This document shows positions 33,263 to 44,545 of a DNA stretch of 64,000 nt, in pieces. Position 1 is the first letter of the stretch. Each line of letters starts with the position of its first letter. The notes under the pieces are model-generated. The model did not search any database, was not told the origin of the DNA, and saw only the letters and a list, made by a program, of their open reading frames with translations. Both the position numbers and the translations under genes were made by a program. This DNA comes from Poecilobothrus nobilitatus (lineage: Eukaryota > Arthropoda > Insecta > Diptera > Dolichopodidae). Where the stretch lies: assembly GCA_947095535.1 (NCBI GenBank), contig OX352772.1, positions 146,868,177 through 146,932,176 of the forward strand. Direction: 5' to 3'.

Positions 33263-33494
33263 TAAAAAAATTATAGTTTTATTATTATCAATTAGAATTT
33301 ATTACATTAATAAACAACTTACTTTACAACTTTTTGTTTTTAATTAGTTTTGTTAAGGATTTTGATTTCTAAACATTGATAATACAATTTTTTAGAAGAA
33401 AAATTTAGTATAAATAAAGTGGAATCTTTCTTAAGATATATCAATTCAAAGACAGAGCTCAACATAATAATAATACAGAAAAAAGGAAGCAAAA

Positions 33495-34055
33495 ATGGAA
33501 AACACAGCAGAAATTTTCGCCTACGCTCAACAAATAGAGCAAACACAGGAGTTAGCCCCAATTAAACGGAAAAGAATAAGAACTCAACAGGAATCGCAGA
33601 CACTTCATCAACAACAACATCATCATCATAATCAACAACAACAACAACCACAACAACCACAACAGCAACAACATCAACAATTTCAACAACAACAACAAGA
33701 AGAAATCATTCTTCTTCAAGAAGAAGAACCACTAACACAAAAAAGCTTCAAAGAAGCTTTTAATAACAAAAATGTGGAAACTAGAAAAAGTTTCCTAAAA
33801 ACTAAAGATATGGAGCAAGATGCTCTATATTATATAATAAATGTTAAGCAAATAAAGACCATTTATGGTCTTAAGTGGGTCTTTGAGACCCGCAATTTAA
33901 TTATATTTGTACCTCTAAAATATTCTGATATTTTTAAGAATTCAGATTTTGTAAAAGAAATAAAAGAAAAAGAACATTTTGTATATAAAGATAAAAATTT
34001 AAATATTATAGATATATCTGAGTCGTTTGGTAAAATATATGCAAATTACCAATAA
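33495..34055 (+). CDS. Gln/His-rich Polinton protein of unknown function, copy B
   Basis: 186 residues. Same layout as the copy at 8,795: basic N-terminal stretch, His run shortened by one, Gln/Pro tract, acidic patch, non-repetitive C-terminal domain. Differences from copy A are in-frame only. Confidence 0.7.
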   Translation: MENTAEIFAYAQQIEQTQELAPIKRKRIRTQQESQTLHQQQHHHHNQQQQQPQQPQQQQHQQFQQQQQEEIILLQEEEPLTQKSFKEAFNNKNVETRKSFLKTKDMEQDALYYIINVKQIKTIYGLKWVFETRNLIIFVPLKYSDIFKNSDFVKEIKEKEHFVYKDKNLNIIDISESFGKIYANYQ

Positions 34056-34204
34056 AAGATGTAAATTGGTTTATAGTTATATAAGTTTTTATTATTCATA
34101 AATAAATATAAATTTCAAAAAAGGTATAAATTTCTTTTATTTAGTTGCTTTATTTTTCAGATTCATGTTTAAATGTACTTAATGTTAATATGTATATGTA
34201 GTTA

Positions 34205-34375
34205 TAAAATGGATTTATTTAATTTTTTTCGTAAAAACACAGGTATTTCATAAAAGAGCGGAGAAAAATTACATCATATATTAAATTTTTGAACTGGAAT
34301 AAAAATCTCTACTTTTAACCTTGTAACATTCTTTTCTTTACAGATCTATATGAATTTCTTTTACTATTTTAGATC
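34205..34375 (-). pseudogene. Duplicated 3' fragment of the 175-residue gene, copy B
   Basis: Corresponds to 9,510-9,690 and resembles the 3' end of the gene at 34,885-35,412. Confidence 0.72.
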
Positions 34376-34546
34376 TTGGCATGATTTTTAAACTATTAAA
34401 CTAGTTTTAAAAATCCAATTTTGAATTTCTTTATTTATATACTCTGAATCTTTGAATTTTGACTGGGTTCTGCAGTATATAACGTGGTTCAATTTTATTG
34501 ACAAATCATTTTATTTTCAATTTTCCTAAGATATTTTACAGAAAAA

Positions 34547-34818
34547 ATGGAACCTGATTCAACTACATTTCCATTTACTGAGGAAACTGCAATAGTCAAT
34601 ATACAAAATGAGATTCAGGTTGATGAAATTACATCCCTATATATGATGAGGAATTAATTGAAACTGAAGAATTCATACCACCGTTTCAAATCTTAGAAGA
34701 AGATGCAGAGGAGCAACAAGTTTGGGAAATAAATAATCAAGAAGGTATTCCAGGAATTTGTGATATTAGTGATGAAGAAGGAGATCCAGATTATTTAGAA
34801 ATTATACCAAATTTATAA
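34547..34818 (+). pseudogene. Small acidic Polinton protein, frameshifted, copy B
   Basis: Same as 9,856-10,128, with the same one-base shift. Confidence 0.6.
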
Positions 34819-34884
34819 ATAACAAATTATACCTAATTTATAAATAATGAAATAAATAACAAATTATATAGTTACAAAATTGTT

Positions 34885-35412
34885 TTATTTAATATCTTTT
34901 TTTTGTAGAAATACAGGTATTTCATAAAAGAGTCGAGAAAAATTACATCGTATATTAAATTTTTGAACCGGAATATAAATCTCTTCTTTCAACTTTGCAA
35001 CATTCTTTTCTTCACAGGTCTTTATGTATTTTTTAACATATTCCTTTACATTTGGCTCTGCAGTTTTATTATATGCAATTACTGCATGTAGGAAATCAAT
35101 GAAACTGTAAAACTCGTCAGCTTCCTCTTTGTTAATGCTAAGATTCTGTCCTACTGTAGATTTTAATCCACTTTGTAAACATAATTTTGAATTTTTAATT
35201 GACTGCTTGGAAAATTTTTTATGAAATAGGTCATAAAATTTACACCATTCATGATATTTTAAAATAATTGGTTTCATTCCAATCCAATGAAAAACACTTG
35301 CAACTTCAAAAAAATCTGTGTCAAATCCGACAACTATTTTTAATGTGTGACTTCTATTGAGAAAATATGTAAAACTCAGCAACAAATTAATGCTAGGACT
35401 TTGTTCTTCCAT
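34885..35412 (-). CDS. Polinton protein of unknown function (175 aa), copy B
   Basis: Identical in length to the copy at 10,194, with a single Tyr-to-Phe change near residue 14. Unrecognised family. Confidence 0.7.
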   Translation of the reverse strand: MEEQSPSINLLLSFTYFLNRSHTLKIVVGFDTDFFEVASVFHWIGMKPIILKYHEWCKFYDLFHKKFSKQSIKNSKLCLQSGLKSTVGQNLSINKEEADEFYSFIDFLHAVIAYNKTAEPNVKEYVKKYIKTCEEKNVAKLKEEIYIPVQKFNIRCNFSRLFYEIPVFLQKKDIK

Positions 35413-35512
35413 TATTTTAATTACACTAAACTTTATTATTAAATGTTATATCTCTTAGGAAGACATGATTGAGAAATATTATAATTTTCAAATATATGGT
35501 GAAAAGTATTTA

Positions 35513-35920
35513 TTATATTTTTATATGATTTTCTTTATTAAATTGTTTTAAAAAAGCGTTCATACTATAACTGCAACATCTATACCACGTATAAACACAA
35601 CAATATTGCCCACAAACATCTGAATAGTTACTTTGTAACTGTTTTTTACTAAAAATTATACATTGATTTTTTAAGTAACTTAAAATTTCTAATTTATCTG
35701 GTTTTCTACCAAACGAATCAAAATATTCAACACAGCCATTCTTTGGCTTAAAAATAGCTAACCAATGTGTTCCCGGATCTTTTGATTTATCAGTGTTTAC
35801 AATTAAAAAAGTTTGTTTTTCAATTATTCTGGGAAGTTGATCCAGAGCAAAAACTCCTTTAAAAAATTTACGTGTGTGTTTGTTACATCTTAATACGTCA
35901 CTTATCTCTAGGGTATTCAT
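35513..35920 (-). CDS. Adenain-like cysteine protease, copy B
   Basis: As the copy at 10,846: GTHWLAIF, YFDSFG and CGQYCCVY are all present and in frame. The ATG overlaps the upstream stop by one base. Confidence 0.9.
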   Translation of the reverse strand: MNTLEISDVLRCNKHTRKFFKGVFALDQLPRIIEKQTFLIVNTDKSKDPGTHWLAIFKPKNGCVEYFDSFGRKPDKLEILSYLKNQCIIFSKKQLQSNYSDVCGQYCCVYTWYRCCSYSMNAFLKQFNKENHIKI

Positions 35921-36252
35921 CAATCAAATTGACTCAAGTCATATACTTTAGTTGTTTCTTTAATATAATTTGATAAAAACTCTTTTTTGATTTTTTTATT
36001 TGTTATAATAACATCAAATTTTTCTAGTATTTGACAGAGCTCTTTATTTATTTTATCGTTGTACACAGTTCCAAAAGAGTAATTATCAAAATTATCATTT
36101 ATAAAATCCCTAGTTGGAAATTTATACTTGAGCTCTTTTACAAACTTTTTACAAGGTTCTTTAAAACCAACTATACAAATATCTTTCGCAAACAAGGTAT
36201 TATTATCATCACTACAAAATGTTACATCCAGAAGTGCACAAGACAGTGACAT
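35920..36252 (-). CDS. Small Polinton protein, possibly RNase H-fold, copy B
   Basis: Identical protein to the copy at 11,253-11,585. See that entry for the relation to the + strand gene at 40,571. Confidence 0.55.
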   Translation of the reverse strand: MSLSCALLDVTFCSDDNNTLFAKDICIVGFKEPCKKFVKELKYKFPTRDFINDNFDNYSFGTVYNDKINKELCQILEKFDVIITNKKIKKEFLSNYIKETTKVYDLSQFD

Positions 36253-36289
36253 TTTATCAAATATTCAAATTTACTTTTATATATGCTAT

Positions 36290-37536
36290 TTATAGGTTTG
36301 AGAATATATTTCGGTTTTTATCAATTTGTAAACTTGCATCAAATTCTCCATAAACAATAGCAGTCAGTGTAGATGTAAGTGGCTTTGATAGTCTTGCGTC
36401 AATTCTAACTGTACCTTGATTTAGTAGACCTTGACACACTTCATTTCCTGATGAATCTGGAGTTAAATCAAAAGCTAGAATGAAAAACCCATTACTAAAC
36501 ATGGTTTTTGAACATGTTTTGTTATTTTGTTTGATGACCTTTATCATTATGGTAAATTCCAGTTCCCAAAAAAGTGTACTGCTCTTGCTCTTGCTCTTGT
36601 ACAGCAATTATTTTCATCTGAAAAACTGGTTTCAATTGCTGAATTAGGTATTTGAACACCATTTACGTTTAACACAAATTGTGAAATATCAAAATGTTTA
36701 AAATTGTATGGGTTTTTTGACCTTTTTCCAGAGTAACCTGTATTTTCTGTCTTGCACAAAATGATTGTGTTTGGCAACTATCCAATAAAAACAGTATCAA
36801 GTGATATTGATGAACTATTCTGTGGAATGGTAAAAGTTTTTACCTCTACCCGTTTGTAGTTGTATTTGGCATTAGTTTTTTTCCAATACAGCATTATAGT
36901 ATCATCTGTAAAGAGATAAAAATCTGATTTTTCTAATGTTAGGACAACTCGAACATCGACATTGTTTATGAGAAGTGTAGGTTAGTTAAACATATCTAAA
37001 TGTAATTTCCCCATAAGTTCCACTACATTGCCATTTTGGTACAATTTTTGACGTTCTTTTGAACCACTATTATCTGTTTTTGCTATATTTGGCTTATCTA
37101 GCATCCATCCATTACACTCCAAATGCGTTGTAGCGGCATCCGTACCATAATTTAACAATGATTCAATATAAGCTCTGTAATGATAATTGCCATCTGATGG
37201 AGATATATTCTTTCCATTTAGTTGAACATTACATTGTTTTATTAATGAATGTAACATATTATTAACCACACTTGGTTGTTGTATAGGTGTTCCATCAGTT
37301 TTTTTATCTTTATTCCATTGAGTTCCATCTTTTTTTAAAATTTGTACTTTTAATTTTAGATATGTCGAAGACAAGTCTCTATATGTATCACCGTGCCCTA
37401 GTGAAACAAATTCTATGACAGACGGATTATCTAAAGAAGCAATAGGGTTATAGGAAACTTCTTCAGATCGTAAAATATTTGACTGAATAGGCTGTGTTTT
37501 AAAAATATCAAGCTCTGATTTCATACATTCAATCAT
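36290..37536 (-). pseudogene. Polinton major capsid protein, copy B, broken
   Basis: The N-terminal 184 codons (37,536 down to 36,982) are open, longer than in copy A. Then come the shared TAA (36,982-36,984) and TAG (36,778-36,780). Private changes: a ~75-bp deletion near 36,895, extra bases with a CTCTTG repeat near 36,585-36,600, and a small insertion near 36,510-36,535. The C-terminal frame reaches its natural end at 36,290, which copy A lost. Confidence 0.9.
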
Positions 37537-37538
37537 AA

Positions 37539-37978
37539 TTATTCAAAAATATCTTTTTGTTTGTTTTTGTTATTAACTTTGCGTCGCTTCGACGTAAAAT
37601 AATTTAAATTATTAATGAGAGGTCTTTTTATAGATTTTCTTCGTTTTCTTTTGCCTTGTCCATACATTTCATTGAGTTTCCGAACTGCACCTCGTCTTAC
37701 ATTTTTCATTATCTCTTTACTTCGATCTTGAACCACTTCTTTTACATTTGCACCTGTGGCAATATCAAATAATGCATTAATACCAGAGTTAATAACCTCT
37801 TTTTTAATATATTAGCTCCAGACGTAAATATTGGTTTTAAATATCTAAAAAGACCACCGAAAAAGCTCCCTAACCCTCGTCCCCTTTGGTAAGGTACAAT
37901 TGAGTGTAACAAAGGACCAATATCCTCAAGACCCTTTCCTGATTGAACTAAATAATATTTGTAGTACGCTCTCTCCAT
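37539..37978 (-). pseudogene. Gly-rich Polinton virion-associated protein, copy B, frameshifted
   Basis: Same organisation and same one-base shift (near 37,801) as 12,901-13,340. Confidence 0.75.
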
Positions 37979-38024
37979 AATGAATAAAATAAAATAATAT
38001 ATAGTTTTGTAAAATCGCTTTTAT

Positions 38025-38948
38025 TTATACTTTTTTAAAAGGTAATACAATTTTCTTTGGAATTGAACTATTGGAAAAGTTTATTTTGTATCCATATTTA
38101 TCACATAAAAGTAATGAAATGTTAATAAATGATTTCTCCACATTGCAATATTGGATATTACTGAATTCTTTTACAGTATCAGTGAAAGAATTTTGTATGT
38201 TAACAGATCTTAAACACCTTATATCTTTATCACCTAGTTTTTGCGGTTCAATTATATCTGTGTATATAAAAAACATATCTGGTTTACTAATGGGAATCAA
38301 TTGTACACTATCTATAAGTTTTGAAAGCTTCTATTACACGTTTATTACACATTTATATTTTTTAAAATCTGTAACTTTAAAAGATACTTGATTGAAACAT
38401 GTTGTCAAAAGTCCTTCGAGGGTATAAGCGTAATTTGCTCTTATTTTTATATCTATTTTAGGCTTAGTAACACATATTGTGGTGTAACTTAAATTTTTAG
38501 GCATCTCCTCATCTTTTATTGGTTGTGTATAATGAACTTCATCGTTTATAAAATTAAAAATTCCCCAAATCAACTGTCGTTCAACTTCTTTTCTTGTAAA
38601 CCTATTAAGTGGGCGTGTATTTTGAATTAGTGTTGGTAGTAGAAAAACTTTCCAGTCGCATATCATTTGTTTTTCTATGTATGGAATATATGATGTTCCA
38701 ACTCCTATCATATCTTTCTGCATACCTTTAATAAATATTTGAGTACTTTTTTCCCATTCTTCACCATATACATTTGGAACGAAATCATTAACATACATTT
38801 CTGAAATACCGACTTTCCACCTTGAATCACACATGTATTTATTCATTTTATTTGTAAAAGATGATAATGAATTTTTTGGATAATAGTTCATAGATGAATC
38901 ACTGAGTAAAGTGACATAAAATTCATCATTTACTTGTATGTTGTCCAT
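38025..38948 (-). pseudogene. Polinton minor capsid (penton-like) protein, copy B, broken
   Basis: Same length as copy A, with the shared double stop near 38,335. The C-terminal part (38,300-38,025) is open, lacking the extra TAA of copy A. Confidence 0.85.
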
Positions 38949-39595
38949 GAGCTTGCGGATTTATTCTTACGAATTGGAAAATTAAGTTCTGTTTGAGTAT
39001 TACCTACTGCTGACCTTAAAACACGTCTTGATGAATTATTCAACTCTTTGCTATTTATAGTTTTTTCTTTTTTCGTTGGTGGGCTTGGGCTATCTAAAGG
39101 AACAGTTATAATGTCTCCTGTATCAGTTTCAAAAATTTGTACATTTTGATTTCTAATTGATTTTCTTTTTCTAAGGCGTTCTCCAACTGAAGCAGCTGAC
39201 AATACTTTTGTTAAAACATTTTCCTGAATTTCATCATCAAATACTTCGTCATCAGCTTCTTTTTCATATACTTCTTCTTCTTCAGGAACAACTTGTATTC
39301 CTACATTCTTATATTCAGGAAAATGCGATTGAGCTTCCGCATCTATATACATTGGTTTTGCACGAGTTTGAGTACCTTTTGTTTCCGTAATTTTTACTTT
39401 CTCCTCTTTACTTCTAGGAAGTACTCTATTTTTGTTTCTTATTTTAAATAGATTTTGTCTGTATAAATACCATTTTTAAGTGTCTGTTAGATATTTATTT
39501 AACAATATTTTTTTCATATTTTTATCCAACTCATTTAATTCAAAGCCTGCATTTTGTTTCATTTTCTCATAAATCTCGGGTTTTAGAATAATCAT
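38930..39595 (-). pseudogene. Charged Polinton protein of unknown function, copy B
   Basis: Start ATG at 39,595, shared TAA at 39,476-39,478, then open to 38,930, overlapping the penton-like gene by 19 bases. The copy A one-base deletion is absent here. Confidence 0.65.
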
Positions 39596-39615
39596 TTTGT
39601 TAAATGTTGTATTAT

Positions 39616-39933
39616 TCAAAAGTGTACTTTATTATTATTATTACCTGCACCAAGAAGTGTAGGTAAAAATCCACCACGTTGAATAATGATTTTTCTTTTA
39701 CTATTTATAGATTTTTGGCGGCAAATGAGGGATCTCAATTCCTTTTTATACTTTCGTAATTGGGTTGTTGATTTTTTACTTAGATTACAATTACCTTTTA
39801 AAATATTTAAAGCAATTTCACAAAATGTTTTGATTACTTCAGGGTCACAATGTTTTATAATTACTTTCTGAAATTTCGGTTTAGAGCTTTTTAATAGGTG
39901 CAATATATGACGGTTGACCTTCAAACGTTTCAT
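39616..39933 (-). CDS. Conserved small basic Polinton protein, copy B
   Basis: Same protein as 14,977-15,294, overlapping the ATPase gene end. Confidence 0.75.
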   Translation of the reverse strand: MKRLKVNRHILHLLKSSKPKFQKVIIKHCDPEVIKTFCEIALNILKGNCNLSKKSTTQLRKYKKELRSLICRQKSINSKRKIIIQRGGFLPTLLGAGNNNNKVHF

Positions 39934-40478
39934 ATTCTTTGCCAAATTGTTCTAATTGATCTCTTGTACAAAAACACAAACCTTTTCCAAATATATCACT
40001 TCTTAATCGAAATATATCATTAACGTCTTGAGTAAGATCTATTAATATATACCCGTATGGTTTTGATGTCACTTCATTATATACTTTTTCAAATGGTTTG
40101 ATTTGATTGGGATATATTTGGCGAGCTAGAGGTAATATCTGCGATTTATCTCTTGGATTTTTGAGAAGTACTAGATATTTACAGTTAAGCGAAATATCTC
40201 TTGAAAATTTACCCTGGTGAAAAACATTTTGTGTTACAAATATTACAGATAATAATTAACAGAGGTTCTTTATTGTCATTAAAATCCGGAATAGTGTTAC
40301 TATATTCCACATCTTTTAAATATTTTGGAAAGGCATTTTTGTCTGGATTACACCAAATAATTTTATTAATATGTGGTTGTACATTTTCTTTTTTATACTT
40401 TATTAAATTATGAATAAAAGTTGTTTTACCACAGCATGATGGCCCCGCTACCATCATTCTAAATGGATGAAATAGCAT
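39881..40478 (-). pseudogene. Packaging ATPase, copy B, Walker B deleted
   Basis: Walker A (GPSCCGKTT) is present near 40,440. A ~77-bp deletion at about 40,251 removes the two Asp of Walker B (15,681-15,686 in copy A) and shifts the frame. The C-terminal part resumes in another frame. This copy cannot hydrolyse ATP. Confidence 0.92.
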
Positions 40479-40570
40479 AGTTGTATTAGTTAAAAATAGC
40501 ACTGTTAACCTATATTTATATGAAAAGCTCTTTTGCCGAAGTGAATATAAATGTAAATTTATTTATTCTA

Positions 40571-41089
40571 ATGACTATTCTTACACAAACCGTCGACATG
40601 GTTAAACGAGTTCTCATAGTTGACCTACAATTTTTACAAGGAAATGAAAAGCAATATTTCCTAAAAGAATTAGCCATACTTGAAAAAGGAAGTTAAATTC
40701 CAACTGTCTATCACTTCAAAGCACAGTACTCCTCAGAGGAACTTAGTCCGGATATGAAATATAATAACCAGTATTGCGAAAATAAAATAAATGGACTTAA
40801 ATGGAATAACGGTCTAGTTGAATATTTAGATGTAAAATGCATATTAAAACACTATTTAGAGTCAGCTGAAAAAATTTATGTTAAAGGAGAACAAAAAAAA
40901 CTATTCCTTCAAATGTACATTGACAGTGATAAAATAGAAGATATAAGCAGAAACTTGCCGTCATTACAAAAGATTGATAACTTTAAATCAAATTGTCCTA
41001 TACATTTATTAAACAACAATTTCAGATGTGCTGTTAAAAATTGTTATAATGTATATATGTATCTTTTAAAAGAAAAAATGTTAGATTAA
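40571..41089 (+). pseudogene. Polinton RNase H-like protein with C-terminal Cys/His motif, one stop, copy B
   Basis: ATG at 40,571; about 172 codons with one in-frame TAA at 40,694-40,696. Visible pattern: a hydrophobic strand ending in Asp (KRVLIVDLQFL), a conserved-looking middle (NNGLVEYLDV), KIYVKGEQKKLFL, IEDIS, LPSLQKI and a CPIHLL ... FRCAVKNCYNVYMYL end with Cys/His residues. I know this strand-turn-strand plus C..H..C pattern from uncharacterised proteins of Polintons and insect genomes. An RNase H/DEDD-like fold is my inference. Related in layout to 11,253-11,585 on the other strand. Copy A keeps only the first ~29 codons. Confidence 0.65.
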
Positions 41090-41763
41090 GACAGCACAGA
41101 TTTCTATAAAATTGTAAAATATTTTTAAATAAAAAATTATTTCAAACATATAAATAAATTTGTTTTATTTTTTTTTTAACACAACATAAGAATACATCTT
41201 TTTTGTTCTACATTCTCACATATCAATAAAATCTTAAAATACTAATAATTTTTTCTTTCCTCTTCTTTAAATATTTCATCAGAACAAAAAAGAAAAGAAA
41301 AATATTCATCTCAAAATATCAATTTGGTCAAGGTTGATTCAGATTTAAAAACCAGCTTTGCACTTTTTTCTTTTAATTTTAAAAATTCGCATAGGTACAC
41401 TTAATTTGTTTAAATTTTTCTCTTTACATTTTATAAAAACGCATTTTTTCTTACTATTTCCATTCACGCCTATTACTTAAACCACATGTTAGACATTTTT
41501 GATTTCCTGTTTGTTTTCTTTTTATTCATATTTTTGTCAACATTCTTACATAACAATAAAATCTTATACGGTGATACTCGCAATTAATTAATGCTTTTTA
41601 TTTCCTCTTCTTTAAATACTTCATAAAAAAAAAAAACAAGAAAAAAAGAAAAAAAATGCATCTCAAAATTGCATTAATTTTGTTGATTCTTCATCTAAGA
41701 TGTAAAAAACCAGTTTGCACTTTTTTTTAATTTTAAAGAAACGTATAGGTACATTTTTTTTCT
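41090..41763. repeat. Polinton right subterminal region, copy B; no gene
   Basis: Inverted subterminal subrepeats as at 16,097-16,708, here including the part deleted from copy A. Confidence 0.65.
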
Positions 41764-41968
41764 CTTTACATTGTATGCCAAAGCATTTTTTTTTCCTACT
41801 ATTTTCCTGCATACCTATTACTTAAACCAAGTATACAATCTTTATAAGCAACTGACGATCGCCGCCAGTCTGACTTACTTTTACAATGACCTTGACATAC
41901 TTCCTGTCTGTCCTTCCGGGTGGCCTTGACCTACTGACCTGTCTGGCCCAAGTGCCTACCTATCTACT
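41764..41968 (-). repeat. Polinton right terminal repeat core, copy B
   Basis: Ends CTACCTATCTACT, then TTGGCA. Two of the 21-bp GACCTACTT-type repeats present in copy A (about 16,832-16,875) are missing. Confidence 0.85.
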
Positions 41969-41978
41969 TTGGCAGAGT

Positions 41979-42695
41979 GGTGTTCTTTCATGTTTTATTT
42001 AAGTCTCTGAAATTTGAGAGGATTTGGTTCATGGGTTCGGATCTTGGAAGCTTCCGAACGAGCTCTAGAGCAAACGAGTATATCTCCACAACCAACAAAG
42101 ATAGAACCTTTATTTTTAGTACGAGTGTGCTGTTATGTTTCCTTTTCTATAAAATTGGTAACTGACATTTGAAAGAATTTGAACCATGGATTCGTATATT
42201 GGAAGCTCCCAAACGAGCCCCAGAGCAAACGAGATTATCTCCAAAACCAATAAAGATAGAACCTTTAAATTTTTTACAATGATGTTCCTTCCCGTTTGAT
42301 TTATGTCTCTGAAATTTAAGAGGGTATGTTCCATGGGTTTCGATGGAACATACAATTTTGGAAGCTTCCGAACGAGCCCCAGAGCAAACGAGTATATCTT
42401 CACAACCAACAAAGATAGAACTTTTATTTTTAGTACAAAGGTGTTCTGTTATGTTTCCTTTTCTGTAAAATTGGAAACTGACGTTTGAAAGAATTTGAAC
42501 CATGGGTTCGTATTTTGGAAACTTCCGGACGAGCACAAGAGCAACGAATATATCTCCAAAACCAACAAAAGTAGAACCTTTAAATTTAGTACAATGGTGT
42601 TCTGGCATGTTTTCTTTATGTTCCTGAGATGGATTCGATGAATTGGAGAGGCAATTCGGGTACCTGACACACACCTCTCAAGGACTAACAATCTT
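41979..42695 (+). repeat. 147-bp minisatellite, right part (copy B)
   Basis: Same as 16,924-17,640 with scattered substitutions. Confidence 0.85.
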
Positions 42696-42907
42696 CAAAA
42701 TTAATAAAGATAGAAACTTAAAATTTTTTACAAAGGTTTCAAGCTGATCCCAAGAGGATGCTTCTTTTACGTTCCTGAAATTCGAGTTGAATAAGACAGA
42801 AAAGGGAAGAAGTTCAAGCAGCTGCCAAAAAAACTTATAGATTTTTAATTTAATTCGAATTATTCAGGTGTAGGGTATTAATAAGTCGGTTACTGTTACA
42901 TTTACTT

Positions 42908-43532
42908 GTTTTTTATGAACTGTATCCTAAAAAACGAAAATTGCTTACCCAGAATTTGGTATTCAAGATTTTCAATTTATCAACATAGCATTAAAAAATA
43001 TGAGTAGAAAGTTAATTTTTTTACAAGAATAACGATAAAATTTCAAACTTTCTTTTCATATATATTTTATCTATTTTTATTTAAATTAAAATTATAAAAA
43101 CTTAATTTTAATTCAAATATACTAACCAAATTTGTGCACAATTTATTAAAGCTTTTGAATTGTTAGGTTATGTTCACTAAATTATGAACAATTTTTACTC
43201 TAATTCTTTTTTGATAGTGTTAAAATGGCTGTCATGTTAAAATGCTTAAAAAACCTTTTCCTATATTTTTTATAGAAAATATATTAAAAATTTTGAGTTG
43301 AAGGCTGAAATTTTGTAAGATGGTAGCAGATATTCTAAACTTTAATTTGAATTAAAATTCGACTTAATATACATTTTCGTAAAAAATCATATTTTTAGGT
43401 AAAAAAATAAGAAAATAAAAAAAATTTTCAAAATGTCATTTTTTGAGCTTTCCGCTCATTTTTTTTGTATGTATTTTACTAATCTAAACAAATATTTCAG
43501 TGTCCAGGCCTTCTAAATTATTGTTAACCGTG
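42908..43532 (-). other. 5' subterminal region of X2; no gene
   Basis: As 17,854-18,511, with a ~30-bp deletion near 43,362 relative to X1. Confidence 0.7.
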
Positions 43533-44545
43533 CTTGGAAAGAAACGAACGAAAATAAAAAATAGTTTATAGTTTTTGTGTTACGTCCAGAGCCAACAATA
43601 ATGGAAGGCCATGACATCGAAACCTTTGAATGTATTAGTGCAAAATTTCTATGTATTTTGAGAGAAAATTACAAAAAATGACATTTCTTAAAATTTTTTC
43701 TTTTATTTTTTTTTTCTTTTTTTAAAAAAAGACCAAAATGGGCAGAATTTCAAATAAAGTTTTTTTTTTAAATATGCATCGAAATGTTCCAATTTTTTTT
43801 ATTTCAGATAGCTTATTATTTGCCCAATACAACAAGTAGGTTTTTAACTTTGAACTCAAAAATTTAAACCCTTTTTTAAGCAAATTTGTAAAACTCCAAT
43901 TTTTTTAAATTTCTTATTGCATCCATGTTGCTACTGTCAAAAAAAAAATGAGTAAATTTTTTTTATAAATTCTGTGCACATAACCTTAAAATTTAAAAGC
44001 TTTTATATTAAAATGATAGAAAATTGGTAAGTAATTTTTTTTAATGTTTTGTTCAGGTGGAGTTTTTGTATATTAAATTTCATTAAGAAAATATGAAATA
44101 TATATAAAAATGAAGCTTGGAGTTTCTTCTTTACTCTTGTAAAAAGATTAAATTTCAAATCGCATTTTTCAGTGCAATTTTGAATAAAAAACGAAAGGAG
44201 GTTCTGATTTTGATATACGTAAATTTTCAAATTTTTATTACAGTTATAAAAAAAAAAAAGGTGTAATATTTAATAGTGAAGTATAGAAGTAGTTGTAGTA
44301 AAACATAATAAAATATATTGAAGATTAATTTAATTTATTAGTTCATTGAATTTTAGTAATTATTGTATTTAATTTGCAATTTTTAGTTTTATTTTAACTT
44401 TCAAAAAAATTTTATTTCAATTTTGAAAGTTAAATTAATTATTGTTTTTATTTTAAATAAAATAAAATTTTCGTTTTCATTTAAAAATTAAAGCTTTAGT
44501 TTTTTTATTTAGTTTTTATTTATTCTATTACTTTTTTTAATTATA

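Larger units (their letters stand above)
26445..41968. mobile_element. Polinton/Maverick element, copy B (15,524 bp)
   Basis: Same ends and gene order as copy A, flanked by TCGGCA and TTGGCA (41,969-41,974). Shared with A: the polymerase, integrase, capsid and penton lesions. Private to B: loss of ATPase Walker B, integrase 2-base deletion, ~75-bp capsid deletion, one-base deletion in the polymerase, extra 3' repeat after the integrase. It keeps the + strand gene at 40,571 that A lost. Confidence 0.95.
25806..42907. mobile_element. Nested TATACCC-ended element, copy B, split by Polinton
   Basis: TATACCCTACACCTAAGG at 25,806 and AGGTGTAGGGTATTAATAAG at about 42,867. Same layout as the one at 1,213. 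Confidence 0.65.
25291..43532 (-). mobile_element. X2: reverse-oriented P-like element with nested insertions
   Basis: Same structure as X1, again with CTTGGAAA on both sides (25,283-25,290 and 43,533-43,540). Sharing the same target duplication with X1 shows duplication of the whole block and not a new transposition. Confidence 0.85.
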
